Shown: positions 27,304 to 36,551, counted from the stretch's first letter. The stretch is 64,000 bases of DNA from Asticcacaulis sp. SL142 (GCF_026625745.1 NZ_CP113061.1:2257501-2321500), one strand, 5' to 3'. The notes: generated by a model from the letters alone, not told the origin. Translations and numbers: made by a program.

Positions 27304-28532
27304 AGCAGGCTCAACTGCTCCGGACGCGGCATGAACATGGCCTTGAGGTCACTGGCATCGAGCAGATTCATGGGTGTATGGCCGTCCGCCACCACAAACG
27401 CCTTGACCTTTTTCAGTGACACCTTGAGCCGGGCCAGATCCTCCATTTTCAGGCGCTTGTGACGACGTGTGGTCAGGATCGACATCACCGTCTTGACCCC
27501 AAAGCCCGGCACCCTCAGCAACATTTCTTTGTCAGCACGATTGATATCGACTGGAAAGCGATCACGGTTTGCCAGCGCCCAGGCCAGCTTTGGGTCAAGC
27601 TCCAGATCAAGCATGCCGTCCGCCCGACCGTGGGTGATTTCCGCAATATCAAAGCCATAAAACCGGTAAAGCCAGTCGGCCTGATAGAGCCGGTGCTCCC
27701 GCATCAGCGGCGGTTTGATCAGCGGTAGATGTTGCGAGGAATCCGGAATGGGACTGAAGGCCGAATAATAGACCCGCCGGAGTTGATAGCCGCCATAGAG
27801 CCGCGCGCTGGTGCCAAGGATGGTGGCGTCATTGGTGACATCGGCGCCGATGATCATCTGGGTCGACTGGCCCGCCGGCACAAAGCGTTTGCGGCGTTTG
27901 GTTTTCAGTGTCGGCTCCCGCGCTTCGTCGATCTTAAGCTTTAATTCGCCCATCGAGCGGCGAATATTGGCCGGATGTTTTTGCGGGGCGAACGCTTCAA
28001 CCCCGGCATCGGTCGGCAGTTCGATATTGATTGACAGACGATCAGCAAACAGGCCCGCCTCTTCGATCAGCTTAGCGGAGGCATCGGGGATGGTTTTGAG
28101 GTGAATATAGCCCTGAAAATTATGTTTGAAGCGCAGATCCCGCGCCACCCGCACCATTTCCTCCATCGTATAGTCCGATGAGCGGATAATCCCTGACGAC
28201 AGGAACAGCCCCTCAATATAGTTGCGCCGGTAAAACTCTAAGGTAAGCCAGATGACCTCATCGACCGTAAAGCGTGCCCGCTCAACATTGGACGACGAGC
28301 GGTTGATGCAATAGACGCAGTCATAGATGCAAAAATTGGTCAGCAGAATCTTGAGGAGGGAAATACAGCGCCCATCCGGCGCATAGGCATGACAGATACC
28401 TGACCCTTCGGTTGAGCCCAAGCCCCCGGATCGCGAGGAATCGCGTTTGGTCGTGCCGCTTGACGCGCACGAGGCATCATATTTGGCAGCATCCGAGAGT
28501 ATGGCCAACCGATGTTTGAGCGATTTTTTCAT
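27300..28532 (-). CDS. Radical SAM protein, putative DNA modification/repair (TIGR03916 type)
   Basis: 410 residues. Seen: the radical SAM cluster motif CIYDCVYC (CxxxCxxC) around residue 70, preceded by GRCISLLKILLTN; a further cysteine pattern in the N-terminal CASSGTTKRDSS...GICHAYAPDG segment; the ADVTNDATILGTSARLYGGY-like core; and a C-terminal helix-hairpin-helix (LLRVPGFGVKTVMSILTTRR) of the DNA-binding kind. The combination suggests radical chemistry on DNA. It overlaps the downstream DUF4130 gene by 4 bases. A perfect alphaproteobacterial SOS box sits 5 bases before its start codon, so LexA control is likely. Confidence 0.92.
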   Translation of the reverse strand: MKKSLKHRLAILSDAAKYDASCASSGTTKRDSSRSGGLGSTEGSGICHAYAPDGRCISLLKILLTNFCIYDCVYCINRSSSNVERARFTVDEVIWLTLEFYRRNYIEGLFLSSGIIRSSDYTMEEMVRVARDLRFKHNFQGYIHLKTIPDASAKLIEEAGLFADRLSINIELPTDAGVEAFAPQKHPANIRRSMGELKLKIDEAREPTLKTKRRKRFVPAGQSTQMIIGADVTNDATILGTSARLYGGYQLRRVYYSAFSPIPDSSQHLPLIKPPLMREHRLYQADWLYRFYGFDIAEITHGRADGMLDLELDPKLAWALANRDRFPVDINRADKEMLLRVPGFGVKTVMSILTTRRHKRLKMEDLARLKVSLKKVKAFVVADGHTPMNLLDASDLKAMFMPRPEQLSLL

Positions 28533-28536
28533 AATT

Positions 28537-28551
28537 GTTCATGATATGTTC
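28537..28551. promoter_or_regulatory. SOS (LexA) box, GTTC-N7-GTTC
   Basis: The plus strand reads GTTCATGATATGTTC, an exact match to the GTTC-N7-GTTC operator bound by LexA in alphaproteobacteria. It ends 5 bases upstream of the minus-strand radical SAM start codon, so bound LexA would block transcription or initiation. The next minus-strand gene upstream ends 15 bases away. Confidence 0.85.
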
Positions 28552-28565
28552 TTAATTCAAAGCCG

Positions 28566-28934
28566 TCAATCGGTTTTCGTAGATTCGGGCTTGGCTGCAT
28601 TTTGGGACGGGGTCAGGGCAATGGCCCGTCTGACCCGAACCATACCCTTAAGGATCAGATAGCCCAGCCCATAGAGCATCACCATCTGAAGCTGAACCTC
28701 AAGCTGGGTAATGGCCGGCACGACCATATCTCCGCCAAAGGTTAGCGGCCACAGCGCATCAATCAGGATCGCCAGCCCCAGACACATCAGGGCCTTGACC
28801 ATAAAATGCGCCGCCTTTGCCTGGAAAAGGCCGATAAGGCTCGCCACCACAATCATCGGTACGACATTGAGCGACGTACACGCGGCCCACACCCCGTCCA
28901 TAATCAGCCAAAGATATTCCACCATTTGCGACAT
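28566..28934 (-). CDS. Small membrane protein of unknown function
   Basis: About 122 residues with three or four hydrophobic segments (near VPMIVVASLIGLF, FMVKALMCLGLAILIDALW and LQMVMLYGLGYLILKGMV) and a polar C-terminal tail. I do not recognise the family. The start is set at ATG 28934 (MSQMVEYLWL), which has an AAGG site 8 bases before it; an upstream ATG at 28964 in the same frame lacks one. It lies 114 bases downstream of dut and just upstream of the SOS box. Confidence 0.68.
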   Translation of the reverse strand: MSQMVEYLWLIMDGVWAACTSLNVVPMIVVASLIGLFQAKAAHFMVKALMCLGLAILIDALWPLTFGGDMVVPAITQLEVQLQMVMLYGLGYLILKGMVRVRRAIALTPSQNAAKPESTKTD

Positions 28935-29048
28935 GGCTGCACCTTGGTTTGAGCGGCGACTCAAGATAACGCCGTTTTTCAGGGTGTCGCGTTTTGACGC
29001 CGCCGTAAAGGTTTTAGGCGTGCTGAATGTGTCACAGAAGCTAAATTG

Positions 29049-29501
29049 TTATCGTCCGGTGGAGCCAAACCCGCCTGCGCCGCGCACGGTATCGTCCAGG
29101 GTTTCAACCACTGTCCAATCGATGCGGGCGTGCTGAGCGACAATCATCTGGGCAATGCGGTCGCCGCGATTGATGACGAAATCTTCCGCGCCCAGATTGA
29201 TCAGAATGACGCCGACTTCGCCGCGATAATCGCTATCGACCGTGCCCGGTGAGTTGAGGCAGGTAATGCCGAACTTGAGCGCCAGCCCTGAACGCGGCCG
29301 CACCTGAATCTCATAGCCCAGCGGCACCGACATCTTAAGGCCGGTCGGGATCAGCGCCCGCTGCAGTGGTTTCAGCGTTATGGGCTTACCTTCGGGCACG
29401 GCGGCGCGCAGATCAAGCCCCGCCGAACCTTGCGTTTCATAGGCGGGTAATGGCAAACCGGCGGAATGGGGAAGCTGTACGATCTGGGCAGTGATGGTCA
29501 T
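29049..29501 (-). CDS. dut: Deoxyuridine 5'-triphosphate nucleotidohydrolase (dUTPase)
   Basis: Hydrolyses dUTP to dUMP, keeping uracil out of DNA and feeding dTMP synthesis. 150 residues, a standard trimeric dUTPase with all five motifs: [48 protein letters not shown], and the glycine-rich tail [11 protein letters not shown]. Only 7 bases separate it from coaBC upstream, the usual coaBC-dut operon. Confidence 0.97.
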   Translation of the reverse strand: MTITAQIVQLPHSAGLPLPAYETQGSAGLDLRAAVPEGKPITLKPLQRALIPTGLKMSVPLGYEIQVRPRSGLALKFGITCLNSPGTVDSDYRGEVGVILINLGAEDFVINRGDRIAQMIVAQHARIDWTVVETLDDTVRGAGGFGSTGR

Positions 29502-29508
29502 TAATATC

Positions 29509-30714
29509 TCAAGTCAGTCGGTTAATTACATAGTGGGTGATGTCCTGCGCCACCTCGGCCTTAGTCAGGCGCTTGACCGCCGTCGGGCCGTGGGCATCAA
29601 TCAGCATCATATTGGTGGTGTCCTGATCAAAGACCTTATCGTCACCGACCTCGTTGGCAAAGATGGCGTCCGCGCCCTTGGTGCGCAGCTTGGTCTTGCC
29701 GTAGACTTCCAGATTCTGCGTCTCCGCCGCAAAGCCGATCACCAGGGTCGGGCGCTGCGTCGTGTGCAGCCCGACCGAGGCCAGAATGTCCGGGTTCTTG
29801 ATCAGGGTAAGGGTCAGTTCATCGTTGTTGGCGGATTTTTTCTGCTTATCCGTTGCCACGGTTTGCGCGCGCCAGTCGGAGACGGCGGCCACGCCAATAA
29901 AGGCATCGGCGGGCAAGTGGGCGTGGACGGCATCAAACATTTCAAGCGCCGTGCGGACATCAATGCGCTCCACCCCTTCGGGCGTGGGCAGAGATACTGG
30001 GCCGGAAATGAGCGTCACCGTGGCACCCTCAGACGCCAGCGCTTCGGCAATGGCATAGCCTTGCTTACCCGAAGAGCGATTGGTGATACCGCGCACCGGA
30101 TCAAGCGGTTCAAAGGTCGGGCCGGCCGTCATCAGGACATGCTTGCCATCCAGCGCACCCGTGCGGGGGTTAAGGTGCGCCATAATCGCCTTGAAAATGG
30201 TTTCCGGTTCGGCCATCCGGCCCAGACCAAATTCGCCGCAGGCCATATCGCCTTCTTCGGGGCCGACCATCAGGACGCCATCGGCGGTAAGGGTTGCGAC
30301 ATTGCGCTGGGTCGCCGCATGATGCCACATGCGCACATTCATAGCCGGGGCCATCATCACACGCTTATCGGTGGCCAGCAGTAGGGTGGCTGCCAGATCA
30401 TCGGCCAGACCATTCGCCAGTTTAGCCATCATATTGGCGGTCGCAGGCGCTGCCACCACCAGATCGGCGGAACGCGACAAGGCGATATGGCCCATTTCGG
30501 CTTCGTCATTGAGGTCAAACAGGTCGGTATAGACCTTATCATTGCTGAGCGCACCGGCGCTTAAAGGGGTGACAAATTCTTTGGCGGCCTCGGTCAGCAC
30601 CACGCGCACACCGATGCCCGCTGTCCGCAGCAACCGGATCAGGCTTAAGGATTTATAGGCCGCAATCCCGCCGCCGATGATCAGCAGAACGCGCTTTTGA
30701 GCCGGTGCGGCCAT
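29509..30714 (-). CDS. coaBC: Bifunctional phosphopantothenoylcysteine decarboxylase/synthetase
   Basis: Two steps of coenzyme A synthesis: CTP-dependent ligation of cysteine to phosphopantothenate (CoaB, C-terminal half) and FMN-dependent decarboxylation (CoaC, N-terminal half). 401 residues. Seen: [18 protein letters not shown] at the start, the [17 protein letters not shown] loop, [17 protein letters not shown], the CoaC-to-CoaB linker with [22 protein letters not shown], and KIKK-like lysine region near [18 protein letters not shown]. Followed closely by dut. Divergent from the lipoprotein gene at 30794. Confidence 0.97.
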   Translation of the reverse strand: MAAPAQKRVLLIIGGGIAAYKSLSLIRLLRTAGIGVRVVLTEAAKEFVTPLSAGALSNDKVYTDLFDLNDEAEMGHIALSRSADLVVAAPATANMMAKLANGLADDLAATLLLATDKRVMMAPAMNVRMWHHAATQRNVATLTADGVLMVGPEEGDMACGEFGLGRMAEPETIFKAIMAHLNPRTGALDGKHVLMTAGPTFEPLDPVRGITNRSSGKQGYAIAEALASEGATVTLISGPVSLPTPEGVERIDVRTALEMFDAVHAHLPADAFIGVAAVSDWRAQTVATDKQKKSANNDELTLTLIKNPDILASVGLHTTQRPTLVIGFAAETQNLEVYGKTKLRTKGADAIFANEVGDDKVFDQDTTNMMLIDAHGPTAVKRLTKAEVAQDITHYVINRLT

Positions 30715-30793
30715 GCCGTAATTCCCTTTTCCGGTGGCAGGTCTTATGACATATCTGGCTCCCTACATGGCCTGACGGGGGAGGAAAAGCAAG

Positions 30794-31402
30794 GTGGGCA
30801 GGTTTAAACCATTATGCTTATTTGGGTTTTTAGCGTTGTTTATCGCCGCCTGCGATGCGGGACCATCCGCCGTTTTGCCCGACGGTCAGGGCACGTCGCC
30901 GTCTGAGCAGATAGCGCCTGCCCCCAAACCGCCGGTCTGGGCCGAACCGGAAGCCGCACCAACCACGCCGCCACCTGATACCACCCCACGGCCTGCCCCC
31001 GCCTTTGACGGGCCGGTGCTTAAGGTCAAGGTGCCGAAACCCGCCGGTGAAATCACTCAGACCCGTTATGCCGACTGGCCGTTATGGTCGACCAACCGCA
31101 AATATTCGGCTTATGAAAATGCCACCTATCATTTCGAAAAGCACGGCCCAACCTTCGGCATTAAAACCTATGAGGATTACGTCGTGTTTGTGCATGGCTT
31201 CGTGCACACACCGCCCAAGGGCACCCAGACGATCATGCGCAATAATGGCGACACGCTGTTTTATGATCCGGCGCAAAACATATTTGCCGTCATGACCAAA
31301 AAGGGCGCGCCGCGTACCCTGTTTCAGCCCTATGAAGGGGCCGCCTATTGGCAGAAACAGAAAGAGATAGAGGCCGGACGGCGCACGATTAGGGAAGAGT
31401 AG
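30794..31402 (+). CDS. Lipoprotein with a polymorphic-toxin-like nuclease domain
   Basis: 202 residues. Seen: a signal sequence with lipobox FIAAC (Cys20), a Pro-rich linker (residues about 40-85), and a compact C-terminal domain at about 90-192 with YHFEKHGPTFG, TYEDYVVFVHGF, NNGDTLFYDPAQNIFAVMTK and RTLFQPYEGAAYW. That order resembles the C-terminal RNase domains of contact-dependent and other polymorphic toxins of the BECR (Barnase-EndoU-colicin-RelE) fold, where the H...KHG and the YDP-x-FAV strand are typical. This is recognition by eye and not certain. The gene starts with GTG after GAGGA. It has no neighbour that looks like an immunity gene, being flanked by coaBC (divergent) and glmM (convergent). 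Confidence 0.72.
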   Translation: MGRFKPLCLFGFLALFIAACDAGPSAVLPDGQGTSPSEQIAPAPKPPVWAEPEAAPTTPPPDTTPRPAPAFDGPVLKVKVPKPAGEITQTRYADWPLWSTNRKYSAYENATYHFEKHGPTFGIKTYEDYVVFVHGFVHTPPKGTQTIMRNNGDTLFYDPAQNIFAVMTKKGAPRTLFQPYEGAAYWQKQKEIEAGRRTIREE

Positions 31403-31453
31403 CGCACCCCAAAAAGTGTAAACGGTTTTTGGATTAAGGTGCGCGCTAAAAAG

Positions 31454-33076
31454 CTACACCATCGTTGCGGCGATGTCTTCAACCACCGATTTGACCAGCT
31501 TTTCATCATCACCTTCGGCCATGACGCGGATCAGAGGCTCAGTGCCGCTGGGACGCACCAGCACCCGGCCGGAGCCTTTGAGGGCGGCTTCACCGGCGGC
31601 AATGGCTTTTTTGACGACATCCTTTTCCATCGGATTTTCGCCTGAGAAGCGGACATTTTTCAGCAACTGCGGTACGGTATCGAACTGCTTGCCTAGCTCA
31701 CTCATCGGCTTGTCGGATTCGACCAGCACGGCCAGTACCTGCAAGGCCGCCATCAGGCCGTCGCCGGTCGTGGCATAGTCGCTCATGATAATGTGGCCGG
31801 ACTGTTCGCCGCCCAGATTAAAGCCGCCTTCGCGCATCCGCTCCATAACATAGCGGTCACCGACCTTGGTGCGCTCTAAACTCTGACCGTTTGACTGCAT
31901 CAGGCGCTCTAAGCCTAGGTTCGACATGACCGTCGCCACCAGCCCGCCGCCGCGCAGCAGACCCTTTTTCGCCCAGGCCGCCGCAATGATCGCCATGATC
32001 TGATCGCCGTCGATGACCTGACCTTTTTCGTCGCAGATCACCAGGCGGTCGGCATCACCATCGAGCGCAATCCCGATATCGGCGCGGTAGGTTTTGACGG
32101 CCTCGGCCATGGTCTGCGGATAGGTCGAGCCGCACTTATTGTTGATATTCAGGCCATCCGGCGACACCCCGATCGGAAACACTTCGGCGCCCAGTTCATA
32201 GAGCGCCAGTGGGGCCACCTTATAGGCCGCACCGTTGGCGCAATCGATGACGATGCGCATCCCTTTCAGGCGCAGATGGCGCGGAAACGACGCCTTGGTG
32301 ATCTCAACATAGCGCGACTGAGCGTCATCGACACGCACCACCCGCCCAAGCTGATGGGGTTCCGCCACGCCGTCCAGAATATTGCCATCCATGCGGGCCT
32401 CAATCGCCAGTTCAACCTCATCGGACAGCTTATAGCCGTCCGGCCCGAACAGCTTGATGCCATTATCGGCGAAGGCGTTATGGGATGCTGAGATCATCAC
32501 CCCCAGATCGGCGCGCATCGAGCGCGTCATCATCGCCACCCCCGGCGTTGGCAGAGGCCCGAACAGGCGCACGTCCATGCCGACCGAGGTAAAGCCCGCC
32601 ACCAGCGCCGGCTCAATCATATAGCCCGACAGGCGCGTGTCTTTGCCGATGACCACCAGATGGCGGCGATCGTCCGACGACATAAACATCTTGCCCGCCG
32701 CCATACCCACACGGTAGGCGACTTCGGCGGTCATGGGGAAGGTATTGGCGCGGCCACGGATACCATCGGTGCCGAAATATTTGCGGGTCTTGTTAAGGCT
32801 GGTCATGTGCGAGGCCAATTCTTCGTTTTTGGATTTGATCGGGTTAAAGCCGTAGAGCGTGAGCGCCGAGCGATAGTCGTTGATTTTCTGGGTCGCCAGC
32901 GTCACAAACGCCGCTTCCATCTTATCGACCGTTTCAGGACGCGGGGACTTGGTTTGGCCGTTAAGGGCGCGAAAGATGCTCGATTGCGCCACACCGGCGG
33001 CATCGGCCACATCCTTGATCGAAATGCCGGACGCGCCTAAAGCACTTAGCAATCTTTCCCACTTAGGTTCGCTCAT
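31454..33076 (-). CDS. glmM: Phosphoglucosamine mutase with an N-terminal helix-turn-helix domain
   Basis: Converts glucosamine-6-phosphate to glucosamine-1-phosphate for UDP-GlcNAc synthesis. The GlmM part starts at residue 91 ([21 protein letters not shown]) and shows the catalytic serine loop ([20 protein letters not shown]), the metal loop [14 protein letters not shown], the sugar loop EQSGHIIM, and the phosphate loop [12 protein letters not shown]. Residues 1-90 are extra: they read as an HTH domain ([39 protein letters not shown]) plus a linker. No stop or strong ribosome-binding site separates the parts, though ATG 32806 could give a normal-length GlmM. The gene is divergent from glmS. 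Confidence 0.95.
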   Translation of the reverse strand: MSEPKWERLLSALGASGISIKDVADAAGVAQSSIFRALNGQTKSPRPETVDKMEAAFVTLATQKINDYRSALTLYGFNPIKSKNEELASHMTSLNKTRKYFGTDGIRGRANTFPMTAEVAYRVGMAAGKMFMSSDDRRHLVVIGKDTRLSGYMIEPALVAGFTSVGMDVRLFGPLPTPGVAMMTRSMRADLGVMISASHNAFADNGIKLFGPDGYKLSDEVELAIEARMDGNILDGVAEPHQLGRVVRVDDAQSRYVEITKASFPRHLRLKGMRIVIDCANGAAYKVAPLALYELGAEVFPIGVSPDGLNINNKCGSTYPQTMAEAVKTYRADIGIALDGDADRLVICDEKGQVIDGDQIMAIIAAAWAKKGLLRGGGLVATVMSNLGLERLMQSNGQSLERTKVGDRYVMERMREGGFNLGGEQSGHIIMSDYATTGDGLMAALQVLAVLVESDKPMSELGKQFDTVPQLLKNVRFSGENPMEKDVVKKAIAAGEAALKGSGRVLVRPSGTEPLIRVMAEGDDEKLVKSVVEDIAATMV

Positions 33077-33351
33077 CTAAAGGCTCCACAGCGTTTGTGC
33101 ACGTAATTTACAGCGCACGCATGACAATTGCAACAAAATCCAAATATTTTGCAAATTATTCATTGCGTAGATAAAATATAATCGCACAAAAATGTAAGCA
33201 TAAAATAAAAAATCTTTGTTATTCAGCTTAATGACCTCGGTTTCAGAAACTTTCTGTCACAGGGATTTATGGCGAAACTCATTTTTGTGTGCTAATAAAA
33301 AATCGCATATTCGCGCTACAGGTATAAAAATTTAACCCGGAGACCTCTCAT
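33077..33351. promoter_or_regulatory. AT-rich divergent promoter region between glmM and glmS
   Basis: 275 bases, far more AT-rich than the flanking genes, that must contain both promoters. It holds a near-perfect inverted pair of 12-mers, CGCACAAAAATG at 33183-33194 and CATTTTTGTGTG at 33280-33291 (one mismatch), and a related half-site TTTGTGC at 33094-33100. Two TTGCAA palindromes flank an AT-rich core near 33127-33155. These are candidate operators, perhaps for the HTH domain of the adjacent GlmM. No glmS ribozyme-like structure was recognised. Confidence 0.55.
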
Positions 33352-35193
33352 ATGTGCGGCATTATTGGCATTATCGGCAAATCTGAGGCCGCCCCGCGCC
33401 TGCTGGAATCCCTGCGCCGCCTTGAATATCGCGGCTATGACTCGGCGGGTATTGCAGTTGTCACGCCAAACGGAACCCAGCGCCGCCGCGCCGAGGGTAA
33501 GATCAAAAACCTTGAAGCCGTCATTGCGGATGACCCCATCACCGGTACGGTCGGCATCGGCCACACGCGCTGGGCCACCCACGGCGCGCCGAGTGTGCGC
33601 AATGCTCACCCGCATACGTCAGGTGCTGTGACCTTGGTGCACAATGGCATTATCGAAAATTTTGCGGAACTTAAAACTGAACTGATCACGGCGGGCCATG
33701 AATTTACCTCCGATACCGATACCGAAGTCATCGCCCATCTGCTTGATGCCACGCTGAAAACCGGCGTATCGATCAAGGACGGCTTCAAAGCGGTGCTCGG
33801 CCGTCTGCACGGCGCCTATGCGCTGGCGATCCTGATTGACGGCGAAAATGAGCTGATGCTTGGCGCGCGGCGTGGATCGCCTTTGGTTATTGGCTGGGGC
33901 GAGGGCGAGATGTTCTTGGGGTCTGACGCTCTGGCCGTCGGCCCGTTTACCAGTCGCGTCACCTACCTCGAAGAAGGCGACTGGGTCATCGTCACCCGCA
34001 CTGACGCCGAAGTGTTTGACCACAAAGGCTTTCGCGTCAACCGCCCCGCCACCACGGTTCCGGCGTCGGCGGCTTTGGTCGAAAAAGGTGCGTTCCGGCA
34101 CTTCATGGAAAAGGAAGTCCATGAACAGCCCGAAAGCTGCCAGCGCACCCTGTCGGCCTATCTCGATCCGGTCGGCAAATCCGTGCGCGCCGATATCAAG
34201 GCCAGCCTCGACTTCAAAGACATCACCCGCCTGCAAATCATCGCCTGCGGCACCGCCTATTATGCCGGCTGCATCGCCAAATATGCCTTTGAGAAAATCG
34301 CAGGACTGCCGGTCGATGTCGAAGTGGCCTCTGAGTTTCGCTACCGCACCCCGGCCATGACGGCAGGCTCTCTCGCCATGGCGGTATCGCAATCGGGCGA
34401 GACGGCGGATACCTTAGCGGCGCTACGCTGGTGCGCCGGTGAGGGGCTTAAAACCGCAGCGCTGGTGAACGTCCATACCTCGACCATGGCGCGTGAGGCC
34501 GATATCCTGTGGCCAACCCATGCCGGGCCGGAAATCGGCGTCGCCTCGACCAAGGCGTTTACGGCGCAATTGTCGGCCCTGCTGTCGTTGGTGGTCTGCG
34601 CCGCCGTTCAGCGTGGTAAGATCAATGCGGCTCAGGAAGCTCACTATGTGCAGTTACTGTTGGAGACCCCCGGTCTGATCTCGCATGCTTTGGTGATGGA
34701 TTCGGAACTGTCCAAGGTCGCGGCCATTGACCTGTCGAAATCAAGCGATGTCATTTATCTGGGGCGCGGGGCTATGTTCCCGCTGGCGCTGGAAGGCGCG
34801 CTCAAGCTCAAGGAAATCTCCTACATCCATGCCGAAGGTTACGCGGCCGGTGAGCTGAAACACGGCCCGATCGCGCTGATTGACGAAAAAACCCCGGTCG
34901 TGGTCATCGCCCCCGACGATGAACTGTTTGAAAAGACCGCCTCCAACGTGCAGGAAGTCGCCGCCCGTGGTGGCCGCGTCATCATGATCACCTGCGTGCC
35001 GGAAAAAGTCCCTGCCCTGTCCGGCGATGCGGCTAAGTCTTTGAAAATCATCAAGGGCCCAGCCTGCGATCCGTTCATCGCCCCGATCATCTATTCGGTA
35101 CCGATCCAGCTTCTGGCCTACCACACTGCCGTCCACAAAGGCACCGATGTTGACCAACCGCGCAATCTGGCCAAATCCGTGACGGTGGAGTAG
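33352..35193 (+). CDS. glmS: Glutamine-fructose-6-phosphate aminotransferase (isomerizing)
   Basis: First committed step to UDP-GlcNAc: makes glucosamine-6-phosphate from fructose-6-phosphate and glutamine. 613 residues. Seen: Cys2 as the N-terminal nucleophile after Met removal (MCGIIGIIG), GHTRWATHGAPS and the glutaminase fold; two SIS domains with IACGTAYYAG, VSQSGETADTLAALR and LGRGAMFPLALEGALKLKEISY; and the C-terminal DQPRNLAKSVTVE. AACCCGGAG ahead of the ATG is the ribosome-binding site. Divergent from HTH-GlmM, the enzyme of the next step. Confidence 0.98.
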   Translation: MCGIIGIIGKSEAAPRLLESLRRLEYRGYDSAGIAVVTPNGTQRRRAEGKIKNLEAVIADDPITGTVGIGHTRWATHGAPSVRNAHPHTSGAVTLVHNGIIENFAELKTELITAGHEFTSDTDTEVIAHLLDATLKTGVSIKDGFKAVLGRLHGAYALAILIDGENELMLGARRGSPLVIGWGEGEMFLGSDALAVGPFTSRVTYLEEGDWVIVTRTDAEVFDHKGFRVNRPATTVPASAALVEKGAFRHFMEKEVHEQPESCQRTLSAYLDPVGKSVRADIKASLDFKDITRLQIIACGTAYYAGCIAKYAFEKIAGLPVDVEVASEFRYRTPAMTAGSLAMAVSQSGETADTLAALRWCAGEGLKTAALVNVHTSTMAREADILWPTHAGPEIGVASTKAFTAQLSALLSLVVCAAVQRGKINAAQEAHYVQLLLETPGLISHALVMDSELSKVAAIDLSKSSDVIYLGRGAMFPLALEGALKLKEISYIHAEGYAAGELKHGPIALIDEKTPVVVIAPDDELFEKTASNVQEVAARGGRVIMITCVPEKVPALSGDAAKSLKIIKGPACDPFIAPIIYSVPIQLLAYHTAVHKGTDVDQPRNLAKSVTVE

Positions 35194-35339
35194 TTCGGAA
35201 AACGCACAGCGCAATAAACCTTATTGTTTCGTGATAAAATTTCCTAAAAATCACCCGATATCGGGATGACAATTCGCCATGATCGGGTATATGTGCAGGC
35301 CACATTAGCCCCCGCGTTCCCTGTCTGGATAGCTTTGTC

Positions 35340-36551
35340 ATGCGTGACTTTTACCGTATTCGCCGCCTACCGCCCTATGTCTTCGAAGAAGTCAACAAGG
35401 TGAAGGCGCGTCTGCGAGCGGCGGGCACCGACGTGATCGATTTCGGCATGGGCAATCCTGACATGGACACCGCCCCGCACATTGTTGATAAGCTGGTCGA
35501 GACGGTCAGAAAGCCCAAGACCCACGGCTATTCGGTTTCCAAAGGCGTGCAGGGTCTGCGCAAAGCTATGGCCGGTTATTACGACCGCCGTTACGGGGTT
35601 AAGCTCAATCCCGATACCGAAGTGGTCGCCACACTCGGTTCCAAGGAAGGCTTTGCCAACCTGGCTATGGCGATTACGGCCCCCGGCGATACGGTCATCT
35701 GCCCTAATCCGGCCTACCCGATCCATGCCTTTGGCTTTTTGATGGCCGGCGGCGTTATCCGCCACGTACCGGCCCTGTCGCCGGAGCAATATCTGTCGGG
35801 TATTGAGCGCGCCGTGAAACATTCCGTGCCGACGCCGTCGGTGCTGATCGTGTCTTATCCGTCCAATCCGACGGCCCAATGGGTTGATCTTGATTTCTAC
35901 AAAGAAATCATCCGCATCGCTGAAAAGCACGATCTGATCGTGCTGTCGGATATTGCCTATTCGGAAATCTATTTCGACAACAACCCGCCGCCGTCGATCC
36001 TTCAGGTCGAGGGCGCCATCAAGCGCTCGGTCGAGATCAATTCGCTGTCGAAGACCTATGCCATGGCCGGCTGGCGCGTCGGCATGGTGGTCGGTAATTC
36101 GGAAATCTGTGCAGCCCTTGCCCGCGTCAAGTCCTACCTCGACTACGGCGGCTTCACCCCGATGCAGGTTGCCGCCGCCGCAGCCCTTAATGGCCCGCAG
36201 GATAATGTTGAGGAAATCCGCAACATCTATAAATCGCGCCGCGATGTGCTGATCGATTCCATGAAGCGTGCCGGTTGGGATATTCCGCCACCACCTGCGT
36301 CAATGTTTGCCTGGGCAGAGATACCGGATAAGTTCAAGCATCTGGGCTCGATTGAATTCGCCAAGCTGCTGATTGAAGAGGCTCATGTCGCGGTCGCTCC
36401 CGGTCTCGGCTTTGGGGAATATGGCGAAGGCTTTGTGCGCATCGGGCTGGTCGAAAACGAGCACCGTATTCGCCAAGCGGCGCGCAATATCAAGAAACTT
36501 TTGCTACCTGACAGCAAGCCTGAACCTAAGCGCGCCGCGACACTCGCCTAA
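35340..36551 (+). CDS. alaC: PLP-dependent aminotransferase, AlaC type
   Basis: 403 residues of the class I/II aminotransferase family, closest in look to the alanine transaminase AlaC group, often labelled LL-diaminopimelate aminotransferase. Seen: the N-terminal RIRRLPPYVFEEVNKVKARLR, DFGMGNPDMDTAPHIV, the YPSNPTAQWVD motif, and the PLP-lysine stretch NSLSKTYAMAGWRVGMVVGN. The substrate is inferred from family, most likely pyruvate/alanine. The C-terminus is odd: right after the stop, the same frame carries a second copy of the tail-coding region (36555-36629). Confidence 0.85.
   Translation: MRDFYRIRRLPPYVFEEVNKVKARLRAAGTDVIDFGMGNPDMDTAPHIVDKLVETVRKPKTHGYSVSKGVQGLRKAMAGYYDRRYGVKLNPDTEVVATLGSKEGFANLAMAITAPGDTVICPNPAYPIHAFGFLMAGGVIRHVPALSPEQYLSGIERAVKHSVPTPSVLIVSYPSNPTAQWVDLDFYKEIIRIAEKHDLIVLSDIAYSEIYFDNNPPPSILQVEGAIKRSVEINSLSKTYAMAGWRVGMVVGNSEICAALARVKSYLDYGGFTPMQVAAAAALNGPQDNVEEIRNIYKSRRDVLIDSMKRAGWDIPPPPASMFAWAEIPDKFKHLGSIEFAKLLIEEAHVAVAPGLGFGEYGEGFVRIGLVENEHRIRQAARNIKKLLLPDSKPEPKRAATLA

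Noticed and set aside
29491-30384. 297-codon open frame antisense to coaBC
   Set aside because: It is fully covered by coaBC, and its translation (Arg/His-rich, no motif) looks like a shadow frame.
33077-33351. glmS ribozyme or riboswitch
   Set aside because: The glmS ribozyme is a Gram-positive feature, and no conserved core was recognisable in this AT-rich spacer.
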